This document shows, piece after piece, positions 34,257 to 42,519 of a stretch of 64,000 nt of DNA. How positions within the stretch are numbered: the stretch's first letter is position 1; each line of letters begins with the position of its first letter. The translations under genes were made by a program, and so were the position numbers. A model generated the notes under the pieces. The model made no database searches, was not told the origin of the DNA, and saw only the letters and a list, made by a program, of their open reading frames with translations. Origin of the DNA: Halorussus halophilus (GTDB taxonomy: Archaea; Halobacteriota; Halobacteria; Halobacteriales; Haladaptataceae); contig NZ_CP044523.1 of NCBI RefSeq assembly GCF_008831545.1, positions 2,790,001 through 2,854,000 on the forward strand. The letters run 5' to 3'.

Positions 34257-35096
34257 CTAGTCGCCGGTTCCAGAGCCGTCCGGTCCAGTGGTCTGTGCCC
34301 CTTTCGCAGTCGCGGGTGGTTCGGCGTGCGTAAGTCCTTGCACCTCCCGGAGCATTGCGACGATACCGGTTCCGACGCTCCCGTCTCTGGCGAGAACCGC
34401 GCTCTCGCGCTCGACGCTCGTCGAGACGCCTTCCACGGAACTCACCACGGCGTTCGTCCCGTCAGCCAAGAGGACGCGGCCGACCGAAGCATCGTGGACC
34501 ATGCTCGGTCCCGGTTTGTTCGTCCGGTCGGTCACGTCGGTTCGGGGAACGAACTGTTCGACGCGCTGTTCGAGCGACTGGGACGAAACGCTGACCGTGA
34601 GGTCGAGGTTCCTGTCTGTGGCGGCCCGTACCCATTCGAGTCCGGCATCGGCTACCGAGTCCGAGAGGCCGAGATACAGGTCGGTGTCGGCCTCCGAGAT
34701 GAGTTCCGACCCGCGGTCGGTCACGTTCTCTCGGCCGGAAATCGTCCAGAGGTCGCCGTCGTCGTTCGGCGACGGCGACTGGACCTGTCGAAGACACCGA
34801 CTCGCGGTTTCGACGTTCGAGTCGAACTCGTTGCGGAAGGCACGGACGGCAGTCTCTACGGGGACGCTACGGTACTTCCGCGGCGTGGAATTCTGGACAT
34901 CTGCCAGTCCACGACGCTGTAGCTTTTCCACCGAATCGTACACCCGTGAACGGGGAACGTCGGTGATTTCGCTTATCTCTTTGGCGGTCCCACTGGAGAG
35001 CCGTGTGAGTCCGACGAAACATTTCGCCTCGTACCCGCTGAGGCCTAGTTCCTGCAGCGAAGTGATGGCGTGTTCTTTGTGCGTATTATCGGTCAT
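34257..35096 (-). CDS. TrmB-family transcription regulator
   Basis: A 279-residue regulator. Residues about 10-75 form the TrmB winged helix (LGLSGYEAKCFVGL, ISEITDVPRSRVYDSVEKLQRRGL). A coiled segment follows, then a C-terminal alpha/beta domain with LYLGLSDSVADAGLEW and phospholipase-D-like RVLLADGTNAVV, typical of TrmB effector domains. The ligand is unknown. The ATG giving MTDNTHKEH is preferred to an upstream extension. Confidence 0.85.
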   Translation of the reverse strand: MTDNTHKEHAITSLQELGLSGYEAKCFVGLTRLSSGTAKEISEITDVPRSRVYDSVEKLQRRGLADVQNSTPRKYRSVPVETAVRAFRNEFDSNVETASRCLRQVQSPSPNDDGDLWTISGRENVTDRGSELISEADTDLYLGLSDSVADAGLEWVRAATDRNLDLTVSVSSQSLEQRVEQFVPRTDVTDRTNKPGPSMVHDASVGRVLLADGTNAVVSSVEGVSTSVERESAVLARDGSVGTGIVAMLREVQGLTHAEPPATAKGAQTTGPDGSGTGD

Positions 35097-35540
35097 CTGA
35101 AACCTCCTCTGGCGGGGAATGGCGGTTAATTGGCGAAGGAGTCTAGCCAACTGAGACGTATAAGTCTGCTCCTGAAACCAGCCACAGCGGCCAGAACGCA
35201 TATTTGTGGTGAGAGAATCGACGCGTCATCTCGCCGTGACGAACAGTGTGTTTCGATGGTACGTCTCGAATATTCGAAAATTATATACTATGATTGTCTA
35301 GTCTGTTACTACGAAAGAGAAAACAATTATTAGGGGTGAGACAGAAACGTTGTAACAGGAAACTCCGTGCCGCACTCGGCCGATAGTCATCCCCGACTGG
35401 GGCACAACTCAGTCGAGTGAAACTCTCCCCACGAATACCCAACCGTGGCGTATTCGACGGCACCGTGTGGGCGACGGTCAAGGTCGGAATCGCTGTTTCG
35501 ATTACAATCAACTGCCCTACTTACGGAGCAGGAATCGCCG
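35097..35540. other. Intergenic region, AT-rich in its middle
   Basis: About 440 bases without a convincing gene. Positions 35265-35335 are very AT-rich (tattcgaaaattatatactatg, gaaaacaattatta) and probably hold promoters for the flanking divergent genes. No repeat or RNA fold was recognised. Confidence 0.45.
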
Positions 35541-36020
35541 ATGGACAAAGAAATGGTAGACGATAGCGACGGAACGCCTCCAGATGCCCGTCACTCCCAG
35601 TCGAAATCGACAGTAGACCCGGAGAAGCCCGAGGCATACGCGGAGCCGTCGGACTCCACCGAGGAGTCTGGGACCGTCCTCGTCGTCGACGACGAGCCAG
35701 CGATAACCGACGCGTACGCGAAGTGGCTCACCAGTCAGTACGACGTTCGAACCGCCTACAGTGGTTCCGAGGCGATAGCGCAACTCGACGGCACCATCGA
35801 CGTGATGCTCCTCGACCGCCGGATGCCCGAACAGTCCGGCGAAGACGTCCTCACGGAGATGCACGAGCGCGGCATCGACTGCCGCGTCGCCATCATCTCC
35901 GCGGAGGCTCCCGACGACACCATCCGGGAACTCGGCTACGACTCCTACCTCCAGAAGCCAGTGACCGAGCGCGACCAGATACTGGGCCTCGTCGAAAATC
36001 TCCTTACCACTTCTCTGTGA
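35541..36020 (+). CDS. Single-domain response regulator (receiver only)
   Basis: A 159-residue protein. The first 40 residues are a disordered acidic tail, then a receiver domain: VLVVDDEPAITDAYAKWL near residue 46, phospho-acceptor Asp in VMLLDRRMPEQSGED, and the conserved Lys in SYLQKPV. The LDRRMP motif is typical of haloarchaeal HalX-type receivers, but no HalX or DNA-binding domain follows. It probably relays phosphate or acts by protein contact. No histidine kinase is adjacent. Confidence 0.87.
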   Translation: MDKEMVDDSDGTPPDARHSQSKSTVDPEKPEAYAEPSDSTEESGTVLVVDDEPAITDAYAKWLTSQYDVRTAYSGSEAIAQLDGTIDVMLLDRRMPEQSGEDVLTEMHERGIDCRVAIISAEAPDDTIRELGYDSYLQKPVTERDQILGLVENLLTTSL

Positions 36021-36106
36021 GGGCCTTGCAGGTCACGGTCGCTGACCGTCACCACTACCGGCCGTCATCACTAACTCGACTGCTCACGAGCAACTGCTGA
36101 CGGCAC

Positions 36107-36574
36107 ATGGTTTCGTTTCGTACCTCGGCGTTCACCCACGGCGAATCGATTCCCGAGAAGTTCACCTGCGAAGGCGAGGACGTGTCGCCAGAGTTGACCA
36201 TCGGCGACGTGTCGGACGACGCCGCGGCGCTCGCAGTCGTGGTAGACGACCCGGACGCACCGAGCGGAACGTTCACCCACTGGTTGCTCTGGAACCTGCC
36301 TGCAGAGACCGTCGAAATCGGCGAAGGCGTTCGCCAGACGGAGCAGGTTCGGAACCTCGGCGACGCGAAGCAGGGCGAAAACGACTTCGGCGAAGTCGGC
36401 TATCGCGGACCCTGCCCACCGAAGGGCGACTCGCCTCACGAGTATCGCTTCACGCTGTACGTACTGGACGAAGAGTTAGACGTGGAGGCGGGAGCGTCCC
36501 GGCCACCGGTACAGAACGAGTTGGACGCGAAGACGCGAGACTCTGCGCAGTTCAGTGGACAGTTCGGGCGATAG
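36107..36574 (+). CDS. YbhB/YbcL family (PEBP-like) protein
   Basis: A 155-residue cytosolic protein of the Raf kinase inhibitor/phosphatidylethanolamine-binding family. The motifs EDVSPELTI, VVVDDPDAPSGTFTHWLLWNLP and GYRGPCPPKGDSPHEYRFTLYVLD are all present. Prokaryotic members are of uncertain function. A stranded STAS-domain fragment begins directly after its stop. Confidence 0.92.
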   Translation: MVSFRTSAFTHGESIPEKFTCEGEDVSPELTIGDVSDDAAALAVVVDDPDAPSGTFTHWLLWNLPAETVEIGEGVRQTEQVRNLGDAKQGENDFGEVGYRGPCPPKGDSPHEYRFTLYVLDEELDVEAGASRPPVQNELDAKTRDSAQFSGQFGR

Positions 36575-37177
36575 GTGCGGAGACGGAGTAACCTATTTGC
36601 TCGCGTCGATGGCGGACTGTTCTACGCGAACACGACGACGATACGCGAGGACTTACTCGAACGAATCGAGAAGCACGAGACACCGGTCGAACTGGTCGTA
36701 TTCGACCTCGTCTCGTCGCCCATCGTGGACCTCGCCGCCGCAGAGATGCTCGAAGACGTATACGACGACCTCGAATCCGACGGAACCGACCGCTGGGTCG
36801 CAGGGGCAAACGCCCAGGTCTGTCGTCTACTCGAAGCAGCAGGCCTCGACGAGAAACTCGGTGGAATCCGCGAGGACGAGACGGTGGCATCGGTCAGCCG
36901 ACGCTGGCGAAGCGACCGAGACGCGTCCCTGACGGTCTCTGCTTCGTCTCGCGAATCGAGTGCTGTACCCTCCCAGAGAGTGTATCGCGATGGTGTCGGC
37001 CCGACGCGCGGAACTTTTACCCACCGAGCGTCTACTCTCTGCCGATGGTTCAGAACGTCGCGGGCCTGCTGGCCGAGTTGGAGCCGGAGGACTTCCACCT
37101 GCTCTCTGGGGTCGAGCAGGGGATGCGCTTCTCGGAGTGGGTCGCCCGCGAGAAGATTCCGGAGTTCTCTCGACTGA
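36575..37177 (+). pseudogene. Stranded C-terminal STAS fragment of a SulP-type transporter
   Basis: The reading frame opens at a GTG directly after the PEBP stop. Its first 105 residues read as a SulP C-terminal STAS domain: ARVDGGLFYANTTTIREDLL, VVFDLVSSPIVDLAAAEMLE, VAGANAQVCRLLEAAGL. The transmembrane part of the transporter is absent. Beyond about 36970 the frame becomes random and overlaps the Rio2 start, so the ORF end is meaningless. It may be a remnant, or less likely a stand-alone STAS protein. Confidence 0.6.
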
Positions 37178-37962
37178 CCCCCGAGGAGGTAGAGTACCGC
37201 CTCGACCGCTGTCTCGACCGCGATTTGCTCGAACGGAAGACGATTCAGTACGAGGGCTACCAGTTGAAGTTCGAGGGGTACGACGCGCTCGCGCTCCACA
37301 CCTTCGCCGAGCGCGAGACTATCGAAGGGTTCGGCGCGCCGCTCGGCGTCGGCAAGGAGAGCGACGTGTACGAGGTCCAGTCGTACAAGCCCCACGCGCT
37401 GAAGTACCACCGCGAAGGCTACACGAACTTCCGCGAGGTCATGAAAGAGCGGGACTACACGTCCGACCGCGAACACGTCTCGTGGCTCTACACCGCCCGG
37501 AAGGCCGCCGAGCGAGAGTACGAAGCACTCGAAACCCTCTACCCGGACGTGCGCGTGCCGCGTCCAATCGACCAGAACCGCCACGCTATCATCATGGAGA
37601 AGATAGACGGCGTGGAACTGTCTCGCACCAGATTGGAGGACGAGCAGGTCGTGCCAATCTTGAACCTCGTCCTCTCGGAGATGGGCACCGCCTACGAAGA
37701 AGGATTCGTCCACGCGGACATGAGCGAGTACAACGTCTTCGTCAACAACGAGGGCATCACCATCTTCGACTGGCCCCAAGCCGTGCCGACCGACCACGAC
37801 AACAGCCAAGAGTTGCTCGAACGCGACGTGAACAACATCGTCGGCTACTTCCAGCGAAAGTACCCGCAACTAGTACCGAAAGAAATCGATTCGTCGGCAG
37901 TGACCGCGGCCCTCGCTGACGGGTCGTTCGAGACTGTCCGCGAGTTCGCGGCGGACGAGTGA
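37045..37962 (+). CDS. rio2: Rio2-type serine/threonine protein kinase
   Basis: A RIO kinase of 305 residues needed for late small-ribosomal-subunit maturation. An N-terminal winged helix (residues about 1-85) identifies Rio2 rather than Rio1. Kinase motifs: GVGKESDVYEV (P-loop) near residue 100, LKYHREGYTNFREV with the ATP-binding Lys, HADMSEYNVFVN (catalytic Asp) near residue 230, and IFDWPQAV (the RIO metal-binding Asp, normally IDFPQ). The ATG giving MVQNVAGLLAELEPED is the family start. Confidence 0.94.
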   Translation: MVQNVAGLLAELEPEDFHLLSGVEQGMRFSEWVAREKIPEFSRLTPEEVEYRLDRCLDRDLLERKTIQYEGYQLKFEGYDALALHTFAERETIEGFGAPLGVGKESDVYEVQSYKPHALKYHREGYTNFREVMKERDYTSDREHVSWLYTARKAAEREYEALETLYPDVRVPRPIDQNRHAIIMEKIDGVELSRTRLEDEQVVPILNLVLSEMGTAYEEGFVHADMSEYNVFVNNEGITIFDWPQAVPTDHDNSQELLERDVNNIVGYFQRKYPQLVPKEIDSSAVTAALADGSFETVREFAADE

Positions 37963-38006
37963 GGCCGGTGGAGTTCGGCGGACGAGCGGAACTCGTCCGC
38001 GTGGTC

Positions 38007-38159
38007 TCACAGTAGCAGTGAGACGACCGCCAGTATGAGGAAGACGAGTACTAACAACTTCGCTATCTCCATCGTGAGTCCGGCGACGCCCCGCATGCCG
38101 AAGATACCCGCGATGACCGCGATGACGAAGAACGCGACTGCGAGTTCGAGAATAGCCAT
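38007..38159 (-). CDS. DUF1328-family small membrane protein (50 aa)
   Basis: A two-helix membrane protein too short for common ORF cut-offs. The sequence MAILELAVAFFVIAVIAGIF, then a short GMRGVAGLTMEIAK loop and LLVLVFLILAVVSLLL, matches the DUF1328 (YtjA) pattern of two helices joined by a G-x-A-G loop. In bacteria such proteins respond to envelope stress. It overlaps no other gene. Confidence 0.82.
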   Translation of the reverse strand: MAILELAVAFFVIAVIAGIFGMRGVAGLTMEIAKLLVLVFLILAVVSLLL

Positions 38160-38435
38160 GCTATCGACCTCCGTCGCACTGCGACGGTCTGGCGGTGATA
38201 CATCGACGGCAGACAGTGCTGTGCGTCATGCCTCCCAGTAACCGTTGTACGCGTTTAGTTACTCGGCGAGTAAATAGCGTATACTTCTAGACTATCTGCT
38301 TTTCCGACTGGAACGGTCGGGACGGAACGGTGTAGCGGCTTTCGTGTGTAAGGGAGGCTTTCCTGTGCAAGGAAGGGTCCTTCGTGTCCCGACACCGCCA
38401 TGCTTCGGCGTCACACGCTATGCTGAAGACGAAGC

Positions 38436-38443
38436 CCTTAAAC
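38436..38443 (+). promoter_or_regulatory. Probable TATA element of rpl15e
   Basis: CCCTTAAA is the best TATA-like element upstream. Transcription from it would start near 38465 and leave a 5' UTR of about 165 nt, long for a haloarchaeal gene. Confidence 0.4.
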
Positions 38444-38569
38444 GCCGACGCCGAAAAGTAACGACAACTCGCTGGACGACACGGGCACCAGCGGGCACCT
38501 GTGGACACGAGCGCGACCGACTCGTGCTGTCGTGGCCGAATCGGTCGCTCGCACACAGGACGGGATGTG

Positions 38570-38602
38570 ACTCGTGTGAGATTCTACGAATCTCGCACGA
38601 GT
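38570..38602 (+). other. Strong hairpin in the rpl15e 5' UTR
   Basis: ACTCGTGTGAGATTC pairs with GAATCTCGCACGAGT over 15 bp with one G-T wobble and a three-base TAC loop, about 30 bases before the L15e start. It is a candidate control element (autoregulation by a ribosomal protein, or an mRNA processing site). The rest of 38160-38632 holds no gene. Confidence 0.6.
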
Positions 38603-38632
38603 TGAACCACACAACGCCCGTGGTGAGAAACC

Positions 38633-39223
38633 ATGGCAAAAAGTTTCTACTCCCACATCAAGGAAGCGTGGAAAGACCCAAGTGACGGCGACCTCGCCGA
38701 ACTCCAGTGGCAGCGAAAGCAGGAGTGGCGCAAGCAGGGCGCTATCGAGCGAATCGACCGACCGACCCGCCTCGACAAGGCCCGCGAACTGGGCTACAAG
38801 GCGAAGCAGGGTGTCGTCGTCGCTCGCGTTAGCGTTCGTAAAGGCTCCGCTCGCAAGGAGCGGTTCAAGGCTGGCCGCCGTTCGAAGCGCCAAGGTGTCA
38901 GTCGCATCTACCGACGCAAGAACCTGGAGCGCATCGGCGAAGAGCGCGCCAGTCGCAAGTACCGCAACCTGCGCGTCCTCAACTCCTACTGGGTCGGCGA
39001 GGACGGCAGTCAGAAGTGGTTCGAGGTCATCCTCATCGACCCCGAACACGGTGCCATCCAGAACGACGACGACCTCAACTGGATCTGCAACGACGACCAC
39101 CAGGGCCGCGCGTTCCGCGGTCTGACCGGCGCTGGCAAGGACAACCGCGGCCTCTACAAGAAGGGCAAGGGCACCGAGCACAACCGCCCGAGCAACAACG
39201 GCGGTCAGGGTCGCGCGAAGTAA
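38633..39223 (+). CDS. rpl15e: 50S ribosomal protein L15e
   Basis: A 196-residue archaeal/eukaryotic ribosomal protein of the large subunit. It starts MAKSFYSHIKEAWKDP and carries the conserved basic stretch RRSKRQGVSRIYRRKNL and the C-terminal RGLTGAGKDNRGL...GKGTEHNRPS. The length is normal for haloarchaea. It stands alone, not in a ribosomal operon, which is usual for L15e. A T-rich terminator follows. Confidence 0.97.
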   Translation: MAKSFYSHIKEAWKDPSDGDLAELQWQRKQEWRKQGAIERIDRPTRLDKARELGYKAKQGVVVARVSVRKGSARKERFKAGRRSKRQGVSRIYRRKNLERIGEERASRKYRNLRVLNSYWVGEDGSQKWFEVILIDPEHGAIQNDDDLNWICNDDHQGRAFRGLTGAGKDNRGLYKKGKGTEHNRPSNNGGQGRAK

Positions 39224-39248
39224 GCGATTCTGCACGCACTGCGTCCAA

Positions 39249-39267
39249 TTCGTTTTTCGTTCTTTCA
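39249..39267 (+). terminator. T-rich terminator after rpl15e
   Basis: The stretch ttcgtttttcgttctttc just past the L15e stop matches the oligo-T terminators of haloarchaea. It lies between convergent genes. Confidence 0.5.
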
Positions 39268-39292
39268 GCTCATCAGTAGCCCCAGCACCGCT

Positions 39293-40141
39293 TCACGCAA
39301 CCAACAGCCCCAACACCGAGACGCTGACCAGCACGACGTGGAACGTCGCGTGAGCGACCATCGCCGCTTCCAGACTCTTGCGCCAGTAGAGCCAACCGAA
39401 TCCGATTCCGGCGACTGCGTTGAGAGCGACCGTTCGGACGATAAGCGCGGGAGTCAGTTCGACCATGGACGCGAGTGCCGGGAGGTGACCGACGCCGAAC
39501 AGGAGCGCGGCGAGGACGATTGCCACCCACGCCGTCGCGGGAGCAAGCGTCTCGCCTGCGTTTCCGAACCGCGCCAGGACCGCGTGAATTGCCCACGCGA
39601 ACAGCGTCAAGACGCCCCACCGAAGCAGGAGTTCCTCGGTGATACCGCCGTAGAACAATCGCACCGGAAGACTCGCCAGCAGTCCCGAAATCGTCTGCGT
39701 CTGAGCGACGGGAGTCGCCGCTTCGAGACTCTCGGCGACGAACGGTGCGAAGAGTACGTCGCCACCGACGACGGCGACGAACGTCAGTCCGCCGACGCCG
39801 ATAGCCAACAGGAGTTCCTCACGGAGCGACCCGAGAACCGACGGCCCGCCGCGAACGCGCTCGTCCACGTGCGAGGTCAATCCGACGCGGGGCGCGAGGA
39901 GCGTTCCGACTGCGACTGCGAGCGCGAGCAGAAGCGCCGGTTGGACCATCACCAATACGGCGAGAACTGGCGTCGAAACTTCGGGGAGCCCGGGCACGCC
40001 TCCCTCGCCGGTGGCCGTCGAAATACCCACCGCGATGACGCCGACCATCCCGAGCGCGAACAGTGCCACGAACCGCTTGCCGAACGAGGCGTTTCCTGTC
40101 GGTCGGGCGACTGTCGAAGTAGTATCTGTCGCTTGATTCAT
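39293..40141 (-). CDS. CPBP-family intramembrane metalloprotease
   Basis: A 282-residue protein with about eight hydrophobic segments and the CPBP/Abi (Rce1-like) motifs: EELLLRWGVL (double Glu-Arg) near residue 165, FGVGHLPAL with a His near residue 215, and VAHATFHVVL near the C-terminus. Family members process prenylated proteins or bacteriocins; the substrate here is unknown. It is divergent from ubaA. Confidence 0.88.
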   Translation of the reverse strand: MNQATDTTSTVARPTGNASFGKRFVALFALGMVGVIAVGISTATGEGGVPGLPEVSTPVLAVLVMVQPALLLALAVAVGTLLAPRVGLTSHVDERVRGGPSVLGSLREELLLAIGVGGLTFVAVVGGDVLFAPFVAESLEAATPVAQTQTISGLLASLPVRLFYGGITEELLLRWGVLTLFAWAIHAVLARFGNAGETLAPATAWVAIVLAALLFGVGHLPALASMVELTPALIVRTVALNAVAGIGFGWLYWRKSLEAAMVAHATFHVVLVSVSVLGLLVA

Positions 40142-40242
40142 ACGTTCAAGATGATTCGGGATCGGATAATGACTCCGGTGATTTCGACGGGACGAGAATT
40201 ATTGCCTTCCACGACCGAGTAACTGTCACGGTCAACAGCGAC

Positions 40243-40248
40243 TTTTTA
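40243..40248 (+). promoter_or_regulatory. TATA element of ubaA
   Basis: TTTTTA lies 25-30 bases before the ATG of ubaA, giving a leaderless or near-leaderless transcript. Confidence 0.5.
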
Positions 40249-40272
40249 CCGCAACGCCCCCAACCACCAGCC

Positions 40273-41088
40273 ATGAGTCTCTCGCTCGATGCGACCCAAC
40301 TCGACCGCTACTCGCGGCACATCATCATGGACGAGGTGGGTCCCGACGGGCAGTCGGCCCTGCTCGACGCCAGCGTGCTGGTCGTCGGGGCAGGCGGATT
40401 GGGGTCGCCGGTCATCCAGTATCTCGCGGCGGCAGGCGTCGGTACGCTCGGCATCGCCGACGACGACGACGTCGAACTGAGCAACCTCCAGCGCCAAATC
40501 GTCCACGGCGACGCAGACGTGGGTCGTCCGAAAGTCGAATCGGCCGCGGATTACGTGCGGACGATAAATCCTGACGTGACGGTCGAGACCCACCAAACGC
40601 GAGTCGAACCGGACAACGTCGAGGAACTCGTCGCCGACTACGGCTTCGTGGTGGACGCCTCGGACAACTTCCGCACGCGATATCTCGTCAACGACGCCTG
40701 CACGCTCTCGGACACGCCGTTTTCTCACGGCGCGATTTACAAGTTCGAAGGACAGGTTACGACCTTCACCACCGACGGCCCCTGCTACCGCTGTCTGTTC
40801 CCCGAGGCACCGCCACAGGGAATGGTCCCCGACTGTGCGAGTACGGGCGTGTTGGGCGTACTTCCCGGAACTGTCGGCTGTATTCAAGCGACTGAGACGG
40901 TGAAGTACCTCTTGGGCGAGGGGAAACTGCTCGACGGCCGGATGCTGTTCTACGACGCGATGGACATGTCCTTCGAGGAAGTCGCGTTCAAACAGAACCC
41001 GGACTGTCCGGTCTGCGGAGACGAGCCAATCGAATCGATTTCGCAGGTCGAGTACGCCGAGGAAGCGTGTCCCGTGAACGCTGACTGA
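40273..41088 (+). CDS. ubaA: UbaA, E1-like SAMP-activating enzyme
   Basis: An E1-type adenylyltransferase of the MoeB/ThiF family that activates the ubiquitin-like SAMPs for protein modification, tRNA thiolation and molybdopterin synthesis. The ATP motif GAGGLGS is at residues 39-45, DDDVELSNLQRQ follows, the active-site Cys is Cys188 (PDCASTGVLG, same position as in Haloferax UbaA), and zinc Cys pairs are at CYRC and CPVC. Its 271 residues are normal. NcsA, which uses SAMP2 thiocarboxylate, is encoded at 13.3 kb. Confidence 0.95.
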   Translation: MSLSLDATQLDRYSRHIIMDEVGPDGQSALLDASVLVVGAGGLGSPVIQYLAAAGVGTLGIADDDDVELSNLQRQIVHGDADVGRPKVESAADYVRTINPDVTVETHQTRVEPDNVEELVADYGFVVDASDNFRTRYLVNDACTLSDTPFSHGAIYKFEGQVTTFTTDGPCYRCLFPEAPPQGMVPDCASTGVLGVLPGTVGCIQATETVKYLLGEGKLLDGRMLFYDAMDMSFEEVAFKQNPDCPVCGDEPIESISQVEYAEEACPVNAD

Positions 41089-41211
41089 GTAGCCGAAGCC
41101 GAGAAGGGAGAAAACCGCCGTGACTGCCAGTAGCGTAGTTCTCAGCGCTTGAGAAATGGTATCTGCTTATATGCGCTTCGCTGGCGTCTGTTTAGTCGTA
41201 AGGTGTTACCC

Positions 41212-41778
41212 ATGACTACCAACGAAATCCAACACACGAACGAGTTCGAGAGCACGATTGGCGGCTACACGGTTCGCGGGAAGGCCCACAGCCTCAGCGC
41301 GTGGTTCGTCCTCGCCCTCCGTCTGATGATGGGCGGGGCGTTCTTCTACGCCGGATGGTCGAAAATCGTCGCCGCAGAGCCGTTCAGCGCGACGGGCTAC
41401 CTGACGAACGCGGTTCCAGCCGCGAGCCCGCTGGCCGACCTGTTCGCGTGGATGGGTTCGACTGCGTGGTTCGCGGAGGTCCTCGCAGTCGCCGTCCCGT
41501 GGGGTGAACTCCTCATCGGCCTCGCGCTCATCACCGGCGTCCTGACCCGCTTCGCGGCGTTCTGGGGCGCGTTCATGATGCTCATGTTCTACTTCTCGAA
41601 CTGGGACGTGGGACACGGGCTCATCAACGGCGACTTCGCGTACATGCTCGTCTTCCTCGCCGTCGCGGCGTTCGGCGCGGGCCGCATCCTCGGCCTCGAC
41701 GCCTACATCGAGCAGTACGACCTCGGCGGCGAGACGCTGATCGAGCGGTACCCCTCGCTGGGGTACCTGCTCGGGTGA
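41212..41778 (+). CDS. DoxX-family membrane protein
   Basis: A 188-residue membrane protein with four helices, starting after a polar N-terminus. The DoxX motifs LALRLMMGGAFFYAGWSKI and VPWGELLIGLALITGVLTRFAAFWGAFMM are clear. DoxX proteins are linked to thiosulfate:quinone oxidoreductase or to redox stress complexes; no DoxA partner is adjacent. A TATA-like ttatat lies about 40 bases upstream of the ATG. Confidence 0.88.
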   Translation: MTTNEIQHTNEFESTIGGYTVRGKAHSLSAWFVLALRLMMGGAFFYAGWSKIVAAEPFSATGYLTNAVPAASPLADLFAWMGSTAWFAEVLAVAVPWGELLIGLALITGVLTRFAAFWGAFMMLMFYFSNWDVGHGLINGDFAYMLVFLAVAAFGAGRILGLDAYIEQYDLGGETLIERYPSLGYLLG

Positions 41779-41931
41779 GTTTTGATTTTTCAGTACTAAA
41801 CGACTACTCCTGCTGTTCCTGTTCGTGGCGACCACGAGACTCGACCGTCAGTCCCATCAGTGGAACGTTTCTGCGAGAACTCGTAGAGCGTTGGCGGGAC
41901 AACTTTAGACTCCCGAATCGAATCACGTGCC

Positions 41932-42471
41932 ATGTTAGAAGTGTTACTCGGTGACGAGGTGGAGTCTCCCGGCGAGTACGTCGCGGAACTGGTATACGGC
42001 GCGAACGACGGCATCGTCACGACGTTCGCGGTCGTCTCGGGCGTGGCAGGAGCGGCGCTCTCGCCGAGTATCGTGGTCGTCCTCGGCGCGGCGAACCTCT
42101 TCGCCGACGGCTTCTCGATGGGCATGAGCAACTATCTGAGCAGGCGCTCCGAGATGGACTACGAGAACGCGCGCGGAGACGTTCAGGCAGACGACGACGG
42201 CGGCAAGTCGCCCGCCAAAACCGCCTTCGCTACCTTCCTCGCGTTCGTCGTCGCCGGATGGCTCCCGCTCGCGCCCTACATCTTGGACCTCGACCCACAG
42301 TTTCCGCTCGCCGTCGCGGTGACCGGTCTCACGTTCTTCGTCGTGGGTGCGAGTCGAAGCCTCGTGACGGCTCGCGGCTGGGTCCGAAACGGCGCGGAGA
42401 TGTTCGTCATCGGCATGACGGCGGCCGCAGTGGCGTTCGTGGTCGGCGACTTGCTGAAGGGGTTCGCCTGA
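41932..42471 (+). CDS. VIT1/CCC1-family metal transporter
   Basis: A 179-residue membrane protein of the vacuolar iron transporter family (Fe or Mn export). It has the characteristic N-terminal YGANDGIVTTFAVVSGVAGA and GAANLFADGFSMGMSNYLS. A cytosolic acidic stretch (NARGDVQADDDGGKS) replaces the usual metal-binding domain, so it is shorter than plant VIT1. It is followed 48 bases later by a larger paralogue fused to a ferritin-like domain. Confidence 0.9.
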   Translation: MLEVLLGDEVESPGEYVAELVYGANDGIVTTFAVVSGVAGAALSPSIVVVLGAANLFADGFSMGMSNYLSRRSEMDYENARGDVQADDDGGKSPAKTAFATFLAFVVAGWLPLAPYILDLDPQFPLAVAVTGLTFFVVGASRSLVTARGWVRNGAEMFVIGMTAAAVAFVVGDLLKGFA

Positions 42472-42486
42472 AGCGTCTTCGACTGC

Positions 42487-42496
42487 ACACATAAAT
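42487..42496 (+). promoter_or_regulatory. TATA element of the ferritin-VIT1 gene
   Basis: The stretch acacataaat lies about 25-30 bases before the ATG at 42520, so the gene has its own promoter despite the closeness of the upstream VIT1 gene. Confidence 0.45.
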
Positions 42497-42519
42497 CGTC
42501 GGCCGTCGAACCACGAGTC

